From NCBI RefSeq assembly GCF_030369675.1, contig NZ_CP128477.1, forward strand, positions 3,490,501-3,554,500: a stretch of DNA of 64,000 bases. The letters are read 5' to 3'. Of the stretch, positions 20,791-30,179 are shown in pieces. Within the stretch, counting starts at the first letter, position 1, and every line of letters begins with the position of its first letter. Source of the DNA: Peteryoungia algae (GTDB taxonomy: Bacteria; Pseudomonadota; Alphaproteobacteria; Rhizobiales; Rhizobiaceae). The position numbers were made by a program, and so were the translations under genes. Under the pieces are notes generated by a model. That model saw only the letters and a list, made by a program, of their open reading frames with translations. It ran no database searches and was not told the DNA's origin.

Positions 20791-21159
20791 ATGGTTGCAA
20801 CGAACAGTTTGAAATGGATCGCCCTGGGATTGGCCATGGCCGTGGCCTCGCCGGCTCTTGCCGCCGACGTCACCTTCGTGATGCGCAACGACCACCCGAA
20901 TGCCGTCGAGCTCGAGCTTTACAGCCAGGACCGGAACCACATCTGGCCGGGCGACAACCAAGTTTACTATCTGGATGACGGCGAGACCAAGCAGATCCCG
21001 CTTTCCTGCGAAGAAGGCGAGTCGATCTGCTATGGAGCCTGGATCTCGGGCGACAAGCAGACCTATTGGGGCGTGGGGCCTGAAAATGCCGAGACATGCG
21101 AAGACTGCTGCTACACCTGCAGCAGTGGCGAGACAGAACAGATCAACCTGACCGAGTAG
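20791..21159 (+). CDS. Small Cys-rich exported protein
   Basis: A 122-residue protein starting at the ATG at 20791, after GGGGAACG. A signal peptide (WIALGLAMAVASPALAAD) is cleaved after about residue 25. The mature protein holds a cluster of Cys residues (CEEGESICYG and then CEDCCYTC), enough for two or three disulfides, and a beta-rich N-terminus (VTFVMRNDHPNAVELELYS) that resembles small exported beta-sandwich proteins. I do not recognise the family. It ends 26 bases before a 43-base hairpin. Confidence 0.7.
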   Translation: MVATNSLKWIALGLAMAVASPALAADVTFVMRNDHPNAVELELYSQDRNHIWPGDNQVYYLDDGETKQIPLSCEEGESICYGAWISGDKQTYWGVGPENAETCEDCCYTCSSGETEQINLTE

Positions 21160-21185
21160 AATCAATTCGGCGGGGGCCGAGGGGC

Positions 21186-21228
21186 GGGGGCAATTTTTTT
21201 GGTCGAATGACCAGGAAAAATTGCCCCC
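21186..21228. terminator. Long hairpin between Cys-rich protein gene and amidohydrolase gene
   Basis: GGGGGCAATTTTT pairs with AAAAATTGCCCCC (13 bp, perfect), with an inner GGTC/GACC stem around GAAT. The 43-base structure lies 26 bases after the Cys-rich gene. The T-run sits inside the stem, so it is not a textbook terminator, but it could stop transcription or be a mobile palindromic repeat. Confidence 0.6.
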
Positions 21229-21298
21229 TTTGCACTTGTGGCCGAGGCTCCGACAAGGCAGATTTTCCTTCAAAATGACCAGAGGGAAATCAATAGGC

Positions 21299-22327
21299 AT
21301 GCGGGTATTCTATTCCGAAAAGCACAAGCTGCGCGACGCCAAGACCGAGCTGCATGGCGGTTTGCTGGTCAAGCCGTTCGAGGGACCCTTCCGCGCTGAA
21401 TGGGTGCTGGCGGGCGTGAAGGACGCGGGCTTCACCGATGTGCGCGCACCGGCCGAGCACGGGCTGGACACGGCGCTCAAGCTGCACGATGCAGGCTATC
21501 TCGAATTTCTGCGCACCTGCTGGGATCGCTGGCAGGCGCATGGTTTCGAGGGCGAGGCAATCGCGACCTCCTTCCCCTGCCGACGCAGCCAGACGGGCCG
21601 CGTGCCGAAGAACATCGACGGCGCTGTGGGCTACTACACCAATTCGGCCGAAACCTCGATTTCCAAGGGCACCTATGAGGCAGCGATCGCCTCGATGGAT
21701 GTTGCCTTGTCGGGCGCCGACTGGCTGAACGAGGGCAGCCGCTTCGCCTTCTCGCTCTGCCGCCCGCCGGGCCACCATGCCGGTATCGACCTCTTCGGCG
21801 GCTACTGCTTCATCAACAACGCCGCCGTCGCCGCACAGCGCCTCCTGGATCATGGCGCCAAAAATGTCGCGATCCTCGACGTCGATTTCCACCATGGCAA
21901 TGGCACGCAGGACATTACCTATCGCCGTGGCGACATCTTCTTCGCCTCGCTGCATGGCGAGCCGGAAGATGCCTTCCCCTTCTTCCTCGGTTACGCCGAC
22001 GAGACCGGCGAGGGCGAGGGCGAAGGCCTGAACGCCAACTATCCCATGCCCTCGGGCACGCCCTTCGAGATCTGGTCGGCAGCCCTCGAAGACAGCCTGA
22101 AGAAGATCAAGGCCTATGGGGCGGAAGCAATCGTCCTCTCGCTGGGCGTCGACACATTCGAAAAGGACCCGATCAGCTTTTTCAAGCTGACGAGCCCCGA
22201 TTACATCCGCATGGGCGCGTTGATTGCGGCAAGCGGCGTGCCGGTGCTGACGGTCATGGAAGGCGGCTACGGCGTGCCCGAAATCGGGCTCAACGTCGCC
22301 AATGTGCTCAAGGGTCTCGAGGGCTGA
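21299..22327 (+). CDS. Acetylpolyamine amidohydrolase (histone-deacetylase family)
   Basis: A 342-residue protein, starting at the ATG at 21299 (MRVFYSEKHKLRDAKTELHGG). Its length and sequence follow the Mycoplana acetylpolyamine amidohydrolase closely. Active-site parts are HH159-160 (RPPGHHAGID), the zinc ligands in LDVDFHHGNGTQD (Asp196, His198), SLGVDTFEKD for the third ligand, and the catalytic Tyr in EGGYGVPE. It removes acetyl groups from acetylated putrescine, cadaverine or spermidine so they can be catabolised. The gene appears to be monocistronic. Confidence 0.94.
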   Translation: MRVFYSEKHKLRDAKTELHGGLLVKPFEGPFRAEWVLAGVKDAGFTDVRAPAEHGLDTALKLHDAGYLEFLRTCWDRWQAHGFEGEAIATSFPCRRSQTGRVPKNIDGAVGYYTNSAETSISKGTYEAAIASMDVALSGADWLNEGSRFAFSLCRPPGHHAGIDLFGGYCFINNAAVAAQRLLDHGAKNVAILDVDFHHGNGTQDITYRRGDIFFASLHGEPEDAFPFFLGYADETGEGEGEGLNANYPMPSGTPFEIWSAALEDSLKKIKAYGAEAIVLSLGVDTFEKDPISFFKLTSPDYIRMGALIAASGVPVLTVMEGGYGVPEIGLNVANVLKGLEG

Positions 22328-22350
22328 ACGCTCCTCCTTGGCGTTCGCAT

Positions 22351-22379
22351 GGAGGCCCCGCCATGCAGCAGGGGCCTCC
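22351..22379. terminator. Bidirectional hairpin between convergent genes
   Basis: A 9-bp perfect stem, GGAGGCCCC / GGGGCCTCC, lies between the ends of two convergent genes. It has no T-run but the stem is very strong. Confidence 0.6.
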
Positions 22380-22386
22380 AGCTGCT

Positions 22387-23241
22387 TCAGGGCCTGGTGA
22401 CGATGACTTCCAGATAGTCGCTCGGCACCACCATTGTGCCGTCGGTTGCCCGGTTGAAGCGGCCGATCAGCGCCAGGAGATCCTGGCTGAGAGCCGCCTG
22501 GCCCTCGTCTGGCAGCGCCGTAAACGCCTTGTGTACCGGCCCGTACCAGGTCCGGAAAACCTCCAGCCAATGATCAGGTGAACGATAGCGGAAGGTGAAG
22601 ACCTTCCGTTGTGTGGCGACGGTGCCGGCGGATGAGAACAGCGCATTCAGCCGGGCCTCTGTCCCCCACGAGGCCGGCGAAAGCGCGCCGGGCGGTGGCG
22701 GCAGATGCTGACCCATCGTACGGAACAGCTGGCCAATGAAGCCATCCGGCGTCCAGTTGGCCATGCCGATGCGGCCAGCCGGACGACAGACCCTGAGCAA
22801 TTCCTCGGCGGCTTGATCCTGGTTCGGCGTGAACATCACGCCGAAGGTGGACAGGACCACGTCGAAGGCGTCGGTCTCGAACGGCAGGGCCTCGGCATCG
22901 GCCGTCTGAAAAGCGACCGTCAGGCCGTCCGCTTCTGCCCGCGCCCGGCCGCGCTCCAGAAGTGCCGGAACATAGTCGGTTGAGGTGACCACCGCCCAGC
23001 GGCGGGCGGCAGCAAGCGTGGCATTGCCGTTGCCGGCGGCGACGTCGAGCACGCGCTCGCCGGCCCGCAGGTCGAGTGCTTCGCATAGCGTCTCACCGAC
23101 GATCTGCAAGGTCGTGCCGACAACGGCGTAGTCACCCGATGCCCAGGCACCCTGCTGGCGGGCCTTCAGCGCGACCAGATCGGGCAGGGGAAACGAGGCG
23201 ACGGGTGCGGGACTGGCGGCGGTCATTGCAGCATTTTTCAT
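22387..23241 (-). CDS. Class I SAM-dependent methyltransferase
   Basis: A 284-residue protein starting at the ATG at 23241 after AGGAGAGAG. The SAM-binding motif I is VLDVAAGNGNATL (about residue 64), followed by STDYVPALLERGRAR and FDVVLSTFGVMFTP as motif III. It fits UbiE/MenG-like small-molecule methyltransferases, but the substrate is unknown. An HxlR-type regulator gene lies 96 bases upstream on the same strand and may control it. Confidence 0.9.
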   Translation of the reverse strand: MKNAAMTAASPAPVASFPLPDLVALKARQQGAWASGDYAVVGTTLQIVGETLCEALDLRAGERVLDVAAGNGNATLAAARRWAVVTSTDYVPALLERGRARAEADGLTVAFQTADAEALPFETDAFDVVLSTFGVMFTPNQDQAAEELLRVCRPAGRIGMANWTPDGFIGQLFRTMGQHLPPPPGALSPASWGTEARLNALFSSAGTVATQRKVFTFRYRSPDHWLEVFRTWYGPVHKAFTALPDEGQAALSQDLLALIGRFNRATDGTMVVPSDYLEVIVTRP

Positions 23242-23337
23242 GGTCTCTCTCCTTCTGGTGGAGTGAGAAGTGTCGCGGCAGGATCCATGCGGGGCCAGTG
23301 TAGGAACTGTAGTGCGGCCGGTACAGAAAATGGACTG

Positions 23338-24027
23338 TCAGAGCGGTGCCGTGGCAAAGGAGCTGCGCACCATCCACGCGCCGATGGTGGCGGCCATCGC
23401 GGGATCGCCGACCAGGGTAATCCTGTTGCTGGCGATTTCGGCGCGAAGGCTGGAAAGCCCGATCCAGGCAGACGTGAGCGCCTTCAGATCGGCTGTCACG
23501 AAGAGATCGACGTCATGCCCGGGATCGGTGGAGCAGAGGTCTACGGGTTTGCCCGGCTTGCATAGGAGCCAGTAGCTCTGCTCGTCGCGTGGCAGTTCCG
23601 GGTAGATGAAGCAGATGACGCTGCGACGCGAGGCCGGCAGAGAGGCGGGATTGATCTTCCGGCGCATGTTCCACATCAGGAGGCGCGCATCGAGTTTCTC
23701 AAGTGTGACGTCCGCATCGATATTGCGGTGCGCCCATTGGCCGAGCGCCCGGACGATCGGCTCCAGCTCGTCGGCGATTGCGGTGGTTCGATAATTGATC
23801 TCGCCCGAGGTGGGATGCTGGGCGCGCAGGACGAGGCCGCGGTCCTCCATCTCTCTGAGCCGCTTCGACATCAGGGTCGGCGACATGCCGGGCACGCCGC
23901 GACGGATCTCGTTGAAGCGGGTGGAGCCGGACCACATTTCCGAGAGCAGCAGCAGCGTCCAGCGCGGCTCCAGCACCTCGCAGGCCTTGGCCACCGGGCA
24001 GAACTGATTGTAGCCGTCGCTCACCAT
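23338..24027 (-). CDS. HxlR-type regulator with C-terminal SCP2-like domain
   Basis: A 229-residue protein starting at the ATG at 24027, with GGAGG six bases upstream. The first ~100 residues are an HxlR winged helix with a Cys near the start (YNQFCPVAKACEVLEPRWT). The C-terminal half (KLDARLLMWNMRRKINPASL...) is an added domain that resembles SCP2/sterol-carrier type ligand-binding folds in this regulator subfamily. It probably senses a hydrophobic ligand. The methyltransferase gene is downstream on the same strand. Confidence 0.85.
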   Translation of the reverse strand: MVSDGYNQFCPVAKACEVLEPRWTLLLLSEMWSGSTRFNEIRRGVPGMSPTLMSKRLREMEDRGLVLRAQHPTSGEINYRTTAIADELEPIVRALGQWAHRNIDADVTLEKLDARLLMWNMRRKINPASLPASRRSVICFIYPELPRDEQSYWLLCKPGKPVDLCSTDPGHDVDLFVTADLKALTSAWIGLSSLRAEIASNRITLVGDPAMAATIGAWMVRSSFATAPL

Positions 24028-24096
24028 CCCGGCCTCCAGGCGGCCATCATGCGCCCCGCAGCCCATGGCCGTCCAGTACAGATAGTGTAGCAAACG

Positions 24097-24125
24097 AAAA
24101 CGCCCCGACCGGGGGCGGGGCGTTC
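24097..24125 (-). terminator. Rho-independent terminator of the TRAP binding protein gene
   Basis: A 9-bp stem, AACGCCCCG / CGGGGCGTT, reads on the minus strand with TTTTCGTTT after it, 26 bases past the stop of the TRAP gene. Confidence 0.85.
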
Positions 24126-24150
24126 GTTGCATCACGTTTGGATGAAGGCC

Positions 24151-25320
<1,170 letters not shown>

Positions 25321-25405
25321 AAGGGCAAAAGCTCACTAAGTTGTCCGGCAACCCGACCAAATATGCGCTTTGTTTCGTCAGATCATTGTTCCACGCAAGG
25401 AACCG

Positions 25406-25876
25406 TCAGCTTGCGCCCTGCAAGCGCGGATCGTCCTGTGCCGGATTGTAGAAGAGAGACAGGACGAGGCTTTTGGCAATCCGCTCCGCACTCGCCATGA
25501 ACCAGCCATGGGCTTGCGCGGACGCGTCGATCTGGGTGAGCGTGTCGGAGAAGAGCTGCAGCCACTGAAGGAAGAGCCCTTCGGTTATGCCATTCACCCC
25601 GTGATGCGCCATGACGGGCTTGCCGCCATAGGCGCCGGTCTTGAAGGCGACGGAGCTCCAGAAGGCCTTCATCTTCACCATGTGTTCGGGCCAGCGCCCG
25701 GCAAGGCGACCCTCGAAGACCGGCCCGAGATCCGCATGGCGGCGGATGTTGCCGTAAAAGGTCTCCACCAGGCGCTCGATGAAGGCTGCATCCACGCCCA
25801 TGGCCGCCATGTCCGCTTCGGCACGGGCGGTAATCTCGGCGCGATGGGCGGCACGGCCCGTGAGATCCGTGGTCAT
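25406..25876 (-). CDS. Group III truncated haemoglobin
   Basis: A 156-residue protein from the ATG at 25876 (MTTDLTGRAAHRAEIT). The 2-on-2 globin helix pattern is seen: FIERLVETFYGNIRRH for helix B/C, then the proximal His in HHGVNGI at about residue 95 and FLQWLQLF after it. Group III globins may bind oxygen, nitric oxide or hydrogen sulfide, or act in redox reactions. The gene is divergent from mbfA, with an Irr-type iron box between, so iron or haem state may influence it. Confidence 0.9.
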   Translation of the reverse strand: MTTDLTGRAAHRAEITARAEADMAAMGVDAAFIERLVETFYGNIRRHADLGPVFEGRLAGRWPEHMVKMKAFWSSVAFKTGAYGGKPVMAHHGVNGITEGLFLQWLQLFSDTLTQIDASAQAHGWFMASAERIAKSLVLSLFYNPAQDDPRLQGAS

Positions 25877-25946
25877 GCTGTCTCTCGTTCTCGGTGACTG
25901 TCGCAAGGTTGATGCGCTTGCCGAAGGAGATGGTCCATTCGGCATC

Positions 25947-25975
25947 TTGATTCAAGCAGAAATCTGCCCTAAGTT
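25947..25975 (+). promoter_or_regulatory. Candidate mbfA promoter
   Basis: TTGATT (25947-25952) and TAAGTT (25970-25975) are separated by 17 bases, placing the start point near 25982, inside the iron box and about 26 bases before the mbfA ATG. Confidence 0.5.
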
Positions 25976-25990
25976 TAGAACAATTCTAAA
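25974..25990 (+). promoter_or_regulatory. Irr-type iron control element (ICE box)
   Basis: TTTAGAA-CAA-TTCTAAA is a perfect 7-base inverted repeat with a three-base centre, which fits the ICE motif bound by Irr in rhizobia. It covers the -10/+1 region of the candidate mbfA promoter, so bound Irr should block transcription when iron is low. Confidence 0.8.
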
Positions 25991-26007
25991 ACAGGCGTTT
26001 GAATCTC

Positions 26008-26991
26008 ATGTTCAGTCTCTCCCTCAAGGGCGGCAAGCGGCCCTTCGATCAACTTTCCGAACAGGAAATCCTGGCACTCGCCATTTCCTCAGAGGAGGAT
26101 GATGCGCGGATCTACCTCGCTTATGCCGATCAGTTGCGCGCCCAGTATCCGCAATCCGCCAAGGTCTTCGAAGACATGGCGGAGGTCGAGCACACCCATC
26201 GCAACATGCTGATCGAGATGCATCGCGATCGTTTCGGCGAGCGCATTCCCTTGATCAGGCGGGAGCACGTGCAGGGCTTTTATGACCGTAAGCCCGACTG
26301 GCTGCGCCAGAACCAGACGCTCGATCAAATCCGTGACGAAACGATGCGAATGGAGGAGGGGGCCTACCGTTTTTATCACGAGGCCGCCCAGCACACCTCC
26401 GACGCCGGCATCCGCAAGCTTCTTGGCGATCTCGCCATGGCCGAACAGGGCCATGAGGAGATCGCGACCATGCTCGGCGACCGGCATCTGCCGGAAGATG
26501 TGCGCGAGACGGAAGACGAGACGAAGAAGCGCCAGTTCATCCTCACCTATGTCCAGCCGGGCCTTGCCGGCCTGATGGATGGTTCAGTCTCGACACTCGC
26601 GCCGATCTTCGCGGCGGCCTTCGCCACCGGCGACACCTGGTCCACCTTCCTGATCGGTCTCTCGGCCTCCGTCGGCGCCGGCATTTCCATGGGCTTTACC
26701 GAAGCTGCCCATGACGACGGCAAGCTCTCCGGTCGTGGCTCGCCGCTGAAGCGTGGCCTTGCTTCGGGGATCATGACGGCGCTTGGCGGTCTCGGCCATG
26801 CGCTGCCTTATCTGATCCCGCATTTCTGGACCGCGACGATCACCGCGATCATCGTCGTCTTCTTCGAACTCTGGGCGATCGCCTTCATCCAGAACCGCTA
26901 TATGGAAACGCCCTTCTGGCGCGCGGCCATGCAGGTGGTGCTCGGCGGCTCGCTGGTGCTGGCCGCCGGCGTTCTGATCGGGCAGGGATAA
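26008..26991 (+). CDS. mbfA: Membrane-bound ferritin-like iron exporter MbfA
   Basis: A 327-residue protein starting at the ATG at 26008. The first half is a ferritin-like diiron domain with Glu/His pairs (EEDDARIYLAYAD, EVEHTHRNML, MRMEEGAYRFYHEAA, EQGHEEI). The C-terminal half is a VIT1/CCC1-type membrane domain (LAGLMDGSVSTLAPIFAAAF, SMGFTEAAHDDGK). MbfA exports iron and protects from iron and peroxide stress in Agrobacterium and Bradyrhizobium. Control by Irr is indicated by the box 18 bases before the ATG. Confidence 0.95.
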   Translation: MFSLSLKGGKRPFDQLSEQEILALAISSEEDDARIYLAYADQLRAQYPQSAKVFEDMAEVEHTHRNMLIEMHRDRFGERIPLIRREHVQGFYDRKPDWLRQNQTLDQIRDETMRMEEGAYRFYHEAAQHTSDAGIRKLLGDLAMAEQGHEEIATMLGDRHLPEDVRETEDETKKRQFILTYVQPGLAGLMDGSVSTLAPIFAAAFATGDTWSTFLIGLSASVGAGISMGFTEAAHDDGKLSGRGSPLKRGLASGIMTALGGLGHALPYLIPHFWTATITAIIVVFFELWAIAFIQNRYMETPFWRAAMQVVLGGSLVLAAGVLIGQG

Positions 26992-27018
26992 CGAGGGCAC
27001 TGCCACGAGCGGTCGGCG

Positions 27019-27417
27019 TCAGGCCATGGTCTTCAGCTGCCGAGGCATTTCCGCCGTCTGATACATCGAGAGGGTATGCCCGTCCGGGTCGGCAAATTCC
27101 GCCGACCAGCCGCCCGGCGAATGGCTGACGGGTGTCACGATCGTGACACCCTGTTCGGCAAGCCCTTCGACCATGTCATCGATGCCGCCTTCTTCGAGAT
27201 CGAAGACAATGATCGGGGAGTTGCCCGGTTTGCTTTCGGCCTGGAAGAACAGGAGGTCGATACCGTTGGCCGTCGAGGCGATCAGCCAGTCGGGTTCACC
27301 CGGCTCGTTTTGCATGCGCTGCAGGGGCAGTCCGAGCGCCTCGCCATAAAAGCGGGCAGTCCGTTCGATATCGGTGACGAAATAGCAGATGTTGTTGAGC
27401 TTCTTGGTTTTCAGCAT
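27019..27417 (-). CDS. VOC family (glyoxalase-like) protein
   Basis: A 132-residue protein starting at the ATG at 27417 (MLKTKKLNNICYFVTDIE). The two beta-alpha-beta-beta-beta modules of the VOC fold are seen: FYGEALGLPLQ for the first helix, and WSAEFADPDGHTLSMYQ for the last strand with the Glu and the DPDGH motif. The substrate is unknown. It starts 31 bases after the sigma factor gene and probably shares its transcript. Confidence 0.88.
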   Translation of the reverse strand: MLKTKKLNNICYFVTDIERTARFYGEALGLPLQRMQNEPGEPDWLIASTANGIDLLFFQAESKPGNSPIIVFDLEEGGIDDMVEGLAEQGVTIVTPVSHSPGGWSAEFADPDGHTLSMYQTAEMPRQLKTMA

Positions 27418-27448
27418 GGAGAACTCCAGTGTTGGAACGCGAACGCCT

Positions 27449-28069
27449 TCATGTTGCCGCAGGCCGCAACTTCGTGAGGTCGAGACCAAAACAAATGAGA
27501 TGACCGTCCGGATCATGGGTTGCGAGCCGGGCGCCGAGCCGCAGCACCAGCGGCCGCAGCGACCGCCGGATCGAGCCGAAGGCCAGCTGCCCGGAGAGGC
27601 GCTCGGAGGCGGAACCCGAAAGCCCGGCGACGCGCAGCCGCTTGCGGATCTCGCAGATGCGCTGCCGGAGCGTAACCTCGTTCACCGAGAGCAGATGCCG
27701 GATCTCGACGTGGGTCTGGCCATTGACGGCAAGCAGAAATGTCGTTCGAAGCGCAGGCGGCAGAAACTGCGCATGACGAGTGAGCTCCTGTGGCAGGGTC
27801 GGATCGCTCGCAATCGGCTGCTCGAATATGAAGGCACTTTCCCGCTGCCGCCGACGCATGGCCGACCGCGCTAGGAACGCGCTGCGATGACGCAGAACGC
27901 CACGGATCCAGCGCATGTTTTCCGGCAGTGAAAGATCCGCCCGACCGGCAGAAAGTGCTGCGACGAGCGCGTCCTGAAGCAGGTCTTCTGCCTCTTCAAC
28001 CCGTCGGCTATGCCGTCTTGCCTCCTTGAGAAGCTGTCTGATCTGTCCGCTCTGCACCGGGTCCCTCAT
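27449..28069 (-). CDS. ECF-type RNA polymerase sigma factor
   Basis: A 206-residue protein from the ATG at 28069 (MRDPVQSGQIRQLLKEARR); a start at 28117 is possible and neither has a clear ribosome site. Region 2 is in EEAEDLLQDALVAALSA with the conserved helix before it. Region 4 is in LPPALRTTFLLAVNGQTHVE followed by VNEVTLRQRICEIRKRLR. The C-terminus carries a 40-residue extension (LRPLVLRLGARLATH...). No anti-sigma gene is adjacent. It is co-oriented with the VOC gene, which may be its target. Confidence 0.8.
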   Translation of the reverse strand: MRDPVQSGQIRQLLKEARRHSRRVEEAEDLLQDALVAALSAGRADLSLPENMRWIRGVLRHRSAFLARSAMRRRQRESAFIFEQPIASDPTLPQELTRHAQFLPPALRTTFLLAVNGQTHVEIRHLLSVNEVTLRQRICEIRKRLRVAGLSGSASERLSGQLAFGSIRRSLRPLVLRLGARLATHDPDGHLICFGLDLTKLRPAAT

Positions 28070-28193
28070 TCGGCCGGATGGTGGCAGATAGCGCTGAAGC
28101 CGACAAGCGCGCGACATTTGGATTGGCGATCTCGGACGATTGCGCCAGGATGACAGTCACACGTCTGCAATCATCCGTCGTTATGGCGCATCC

Positions 28194-29363
28194 ATGAAAG
28201 CCTCTCCCGCGACCATTGGTCTGGGCGTCACCATGACCATCGGTTACGGTACGCTCTACTATTCTTTCTCCGTACTCGCTCCCGAAATCGCCCGCGAATT
28301 CGGCTGGGGCCAGAGTTTCGTCTTTGGTGTCTTTTCCTTCGGCCTGCTCGCGGGAGCGATCGCCGCGCCGATCCTCGGGCGCCTGGTCGATCGCTTCGGT
28401 GCGCGGCTGGTTCTCTGTCTTGGCTCGGTCACGGCCTCTGTGGCGCTCGCCCTGTTTGCGGTGATGCAGAATGCCTGGCAGTTTGCGGTGATCACCCTGG
28501 TGGCAGAATTCATCGCACTCGCCGTGCAATATGATGCGGGGTTCGCGGCCCTTGCCCAGACCCATGGCCGGGAAGCCCGAGCCCACATTACCCTTGTGAC
28601 CCTGATCGCGGGCTTTGCCTCGACAGTCTACTGGCCGCTGCTGCAATGGCTGCTAACCTGGATGGATTGGCGCGATGTCTATCTCGTCCTCGCCGCCATG
28701 AACCTTCTGATCGCCCTGCCGATCCATTGCGCCTTGCCGCGAGCGAGGGGCGCCGCAGAGCCGGTCTCCCGCCTCGGGGAACCGAGCGCAGAGGTGAACC
28801 CTGACGGAGAGCGGAAACGCCGGATGGTGCTGATGGCGACGGCCTTCGCGGCGGGTGGCTTCGTTGTATCAGCGGTCGGCGCCACGCTTCTCGTCCTGAT
28901 GCGCGACCTCGGTTATGCGACCACGTTGGCGACGCTTGCCGGCAGCCTCATCGGGCCGAGCCAGGTAACGGCGCGACTGATCGAGTATTCCAGGCGCAAC
29001 CTCTTCGCGCCTCCCATGACGGCGACGATCGCGGCTCTTGCCTTGGCACTCGGCCTCTTCGTGCTGGCGGGTGCGCTCATTCAGCCCTTCGCGGCTTTCG
29101 CCATTGCCTTCGCGGTGTTTTACGGTGCGGGCCAGGGTCTGACGTCGATCGTGCGGGGCGTGCTGCCGCTGCATTACTTCGGGGCGGCCGGATATGGCCG
29201 GACCATGGGCACGCTCGCATCGACGCGCATCGTTGCGTCGGCAATCGCGCCGGTCTCGGTGATATGGCTGAACGAAACGGTGGGGCCATCGGCAGCGCTT
29301 GGCGCACTGGCTGGCATGGCCTGTCTGGCGGTTCTGGCGACACTCGCGCTGACGCGACGGTGA
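28194..29363 (+). CDS. MFS transporter
   Basis: A 389-residue protein starting at the ATG at 28194. Twelve hydrophobic segments can be counted, and the loop between segments 2 and 3 has the MFS motif GRLVDRFGARLV. The central loop (RARGAAEPVSRLGEPSAE) is hydrophilic. The substrate is unknown. The gene is divergent from the sigma factor, with about 120 bases between. Confidence 0.88.
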   Translation: MKASPATIGLGVTMTIGYGTLYYSFSVLAPEIAREFGWGQSFVFGVFSFGLLAGAIAAPILGRLVDRFGARLVLCLGSVTASVALALFAVMQNAWQFAVITLVAEFIALAVQYDAGFAALAQTHGREARAHITLVTLIAGFASTVYWPLLQWLLTWMDWRDVYLVLAAMNLLIALPIHCALPRARGAAEPVSRLGEPSAEVNPDGERKRRMVLMATAFAAGGFVVSAVGATLLVLMRDLGYATTLATLAGSLIGPSQVTARLIEYSRRNLFAPPMTATIAALALALGLFVLAGALIQPFAAFAIAFAVFYGAGQGLTSIVRGVLPLHYFGAAGYGRTMGTLASTRIVASAIAPVSVIWLNETVGPSAALGALAGMACLAVLATLALTRR

Positions 29364-29387
29364 AGAGAGCCCCGATCCCCGACCCGA

Positions 29388-30005
29388 TTACTGCAATGCG
29401 CCGACCAGCACGTCGGCCGTGCCGTTCTCGATGGTCACCCAGCGGCCGCTGTCGGTGTTCGACTGACGCTTGAGGAAGGCGTAGCGCGTCTCGGTCCAGA
29501 GCTTCACGTCGTCGTTGAGATTGTCGAGCACGAAGTCACCCGACTGGGTGCGGACCGTGAGGACTGCATGGCCTTCGCCATCGGGCTTGCGGACGACGGT
29601 GATCAGCAGATCTGCGGCCGAAAATCCGGCTGCCATCAGCTTCTTGCGCTTGAGCAGCACGAAATCTTCGCAGTCGCCGAGATCGACGGGATAAGCCCAG
29701 ACCTCTTCGCGCCCGTAGATTTCCTCGTCGGTCATCGGGATGATGGCGTGATTGACACTGGCATTGATGTCGCGAACCAGGCTCCAGCCGTGATCGGTCA
29801 CCTTGGGAGGGGTCGAGGGACGGTTGCGAACGGCGCATTCCTGCGGAAGGGCCTTGCAGAATTCGTAGTGGCCGATCGGTTGGGAAGTCACGCTGCCGGT
29901 GATCATCGATCGCAGCGACTGCGGTGCCGAAAAGCCCGCATGGGCAGGTGCAAGAACCGCAACTGCGATGATGAGCGCCTTGATGGCGTGCGAGCCGTTC
30001 GTCAT
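29388..30005 (-). CDS. Transglutaminase-like cysteine protease (BTLCP family)
   Basis: A 205-residue exported protein starting at the ATG at 30005 (GGGGA seven bases upstream; another ATG lies two codons before). After a signal peptide (KALIIAVAVLAPAHAGF) the catalytic triad is clear: Cys in DLGDCEDFVLLKRK, His in GEGHAVLTVRT and Asp in FVLDNLND. The BTLCP family acts in the periplasm; in Pseudomonas the LapG member cleaves a surface adhesin. A CtrA-type site lies just upstream. Confidence 0.92.
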   Translation of the reverse strand: MTNGSHAIKALIIAVAVLAPAHAGFSAPQSLRSMITGSVTSQPIGHYEFCKALPQECAVRNRPSTPPKVTDHGWSLVRDINASVNHAIIPMTDEEIYGREEVWAYPVDLGDCEDFVLLKRKKLMAAGFSAADLLITVVRKPDGEGHAVLTVRTQSGDFVLDNLNDDVKLWTETRYAFLKRQSNTDSGRWVTIENGTADVLVGALQ

Positions 30006-30024
30006 GAACACGTCCCCTGTATCC

Positions 30025-30039
30025 TTAACAAAAGGTTAA
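30025..30039 (-). promoter_or_regulatory. Candidate CtrA box upstream of the BTLCP gene
   Basis: TTAA-N7-TTAA (TTAACAAAAGGTTAA) matches the CtrA cell-cycle regulator consensus on both strands. It begins 20 bases upstream of the start codon at 30005. A further TTAACCAT half-site lies near 30099-30106. Function is inferred from the motif alone. Confidence 0.5.
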
Positions 30040-30179
30040 GATTGCAGGGCGACGTAAGTCAACGGCGCCGATGGTCTCCACCGGCGCAATTCATCCACTA
30101 TGGTTAAAATGCGACAGTTCGAACGTTCAAAGACACGTTCTGTTCCCGATCAGCGGGAGATATCGTATTTCGACGCTAT

